Part shown: positions 63,986 through 64,000 of the stretch, piece by piece
Position numbering within the stretch: position 1 is the stretch's first letter
Layout: each line of letters opens with the position of its first letter
Origin: Desulfobotulus alkaliphilus
GTDB lineage: Bacteria > Desulfobacterota > Desulfobacteria > Desulfobacterales > ASO4-4
Length of the DNA stretch: 64,000 bases
NCBI RefSeq assembly: GCF_007830435.1
Contig: NZ_VLLC01000002.1
Location: 205,294 to 269,293, forward strand
Reading direction: 5' to 3'
Made by a program: the position numbers and the translations under genes
Notes under the pieces: model-generated
The model's database searches: none
Told to the model about the DNA's origin: nothing
Seen by the model: only the letters and a program-made list of their open reading frames with translations

Positions 63986-64000
63986 AAATGGAGAAGAAGG

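Overview
The window reads as a chromosomal segment of an anaerobic Desulfobacterota-type (deltaproteobacterial) bacterium, probably a sulfate reducer of the Desulfobacterales. This is inferred from gene content: menaquinone synthesis (MenA), an ETF:menaquinone oxidoreductase-type iron-sulfur protein beside EtfBA and an acyl-CoA dehydrogenase, an archaeal-style ADTH/class I aldolase, duplicated MoeA, several chemoreceptors and many intergenic palindromic repeats. No rRNA or tRNA was seen, so the genus is not assignable.

Layout. 1-3035 (minus): NMT1/THI5-like ABC importer translationally coupled to menA. 3383-7459 (minus): chemoreceptor and hybrid histidine kinase. 8043-11600 (plus): B12-dependent methionine synthase, meeting a second chemoreceptor tail to tail. 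13658-18945 (minus): ADTH-type aldolase, outer-membrane beta-barrel, MFS transporter, UvrD/Rep-like helicase. 19030-19420: decayed IS200-type transposase. 19467-35741: surface polysaccharide (O-antigen-type) locus, with one WbpM/CapD-type gene on plus converging on a long minus-strand operon (rmlA, fdtA, acetyltransferase, two antitoxin-like genes, a PIN-aminotransferase fusion, flippase, glycosyltransferases, AsnB-like amidotransferase, a propeller-like protein, epimerases, initiating sugar transferase). Its middle is visibly more AT-rich than the flanks. 36416-42455 (minus): cold-shock protein, phosphohexomutase, two MoeA proteins. 42828-48713 (plus): YejABEF-type peptide importer. 49009-56505 (plus): TetR regulator, acyl-CoA dehydrogenase, ETF:quinone oxidoreductase, EtfB, EtfA, class II aldolase. 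56902-58872 (minus): small protein and DbpA-like helicase. 59585-61168 (plus): B12-binding radical SAM protein. 61497-63850 (minus): broken Rpn-family gene, UPF0462-like protein, HELGH metallopeptidase. A single type I-C-like CRISPR repeat lies at the right edge.

How the parts work together. The rmlA-fdtA-acetyltransferase-fdtB set would make a dTDP-3-acetamido-3,6-dideoxyhexose (rmlB is not in the window). Glycosyltransferases and the flippase would then build and export a repeat unit started by the PglC/WcaJ-type transferase. The acyl-CoA dehydrogenase, EtfBA and the membrane iron-sulfur protein form an electron path from acyl-CoA to menaquinone.

Most notable: (1) a PIN domain fused in frame to a DegT/FdtB aminotransferase, preceded by two antitoxin-like genes inside the polysaccharide operon; (2) a ~350-bp foldback MITE in three copies with terminal inverted repeats and, at one copy, a clean target duplication; (3) a second family of ~230-340-bp palindromic elements, and tandem palindromic modules interrupting the yej operon. 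All family assignments come from reading the sequence; no database search was run.
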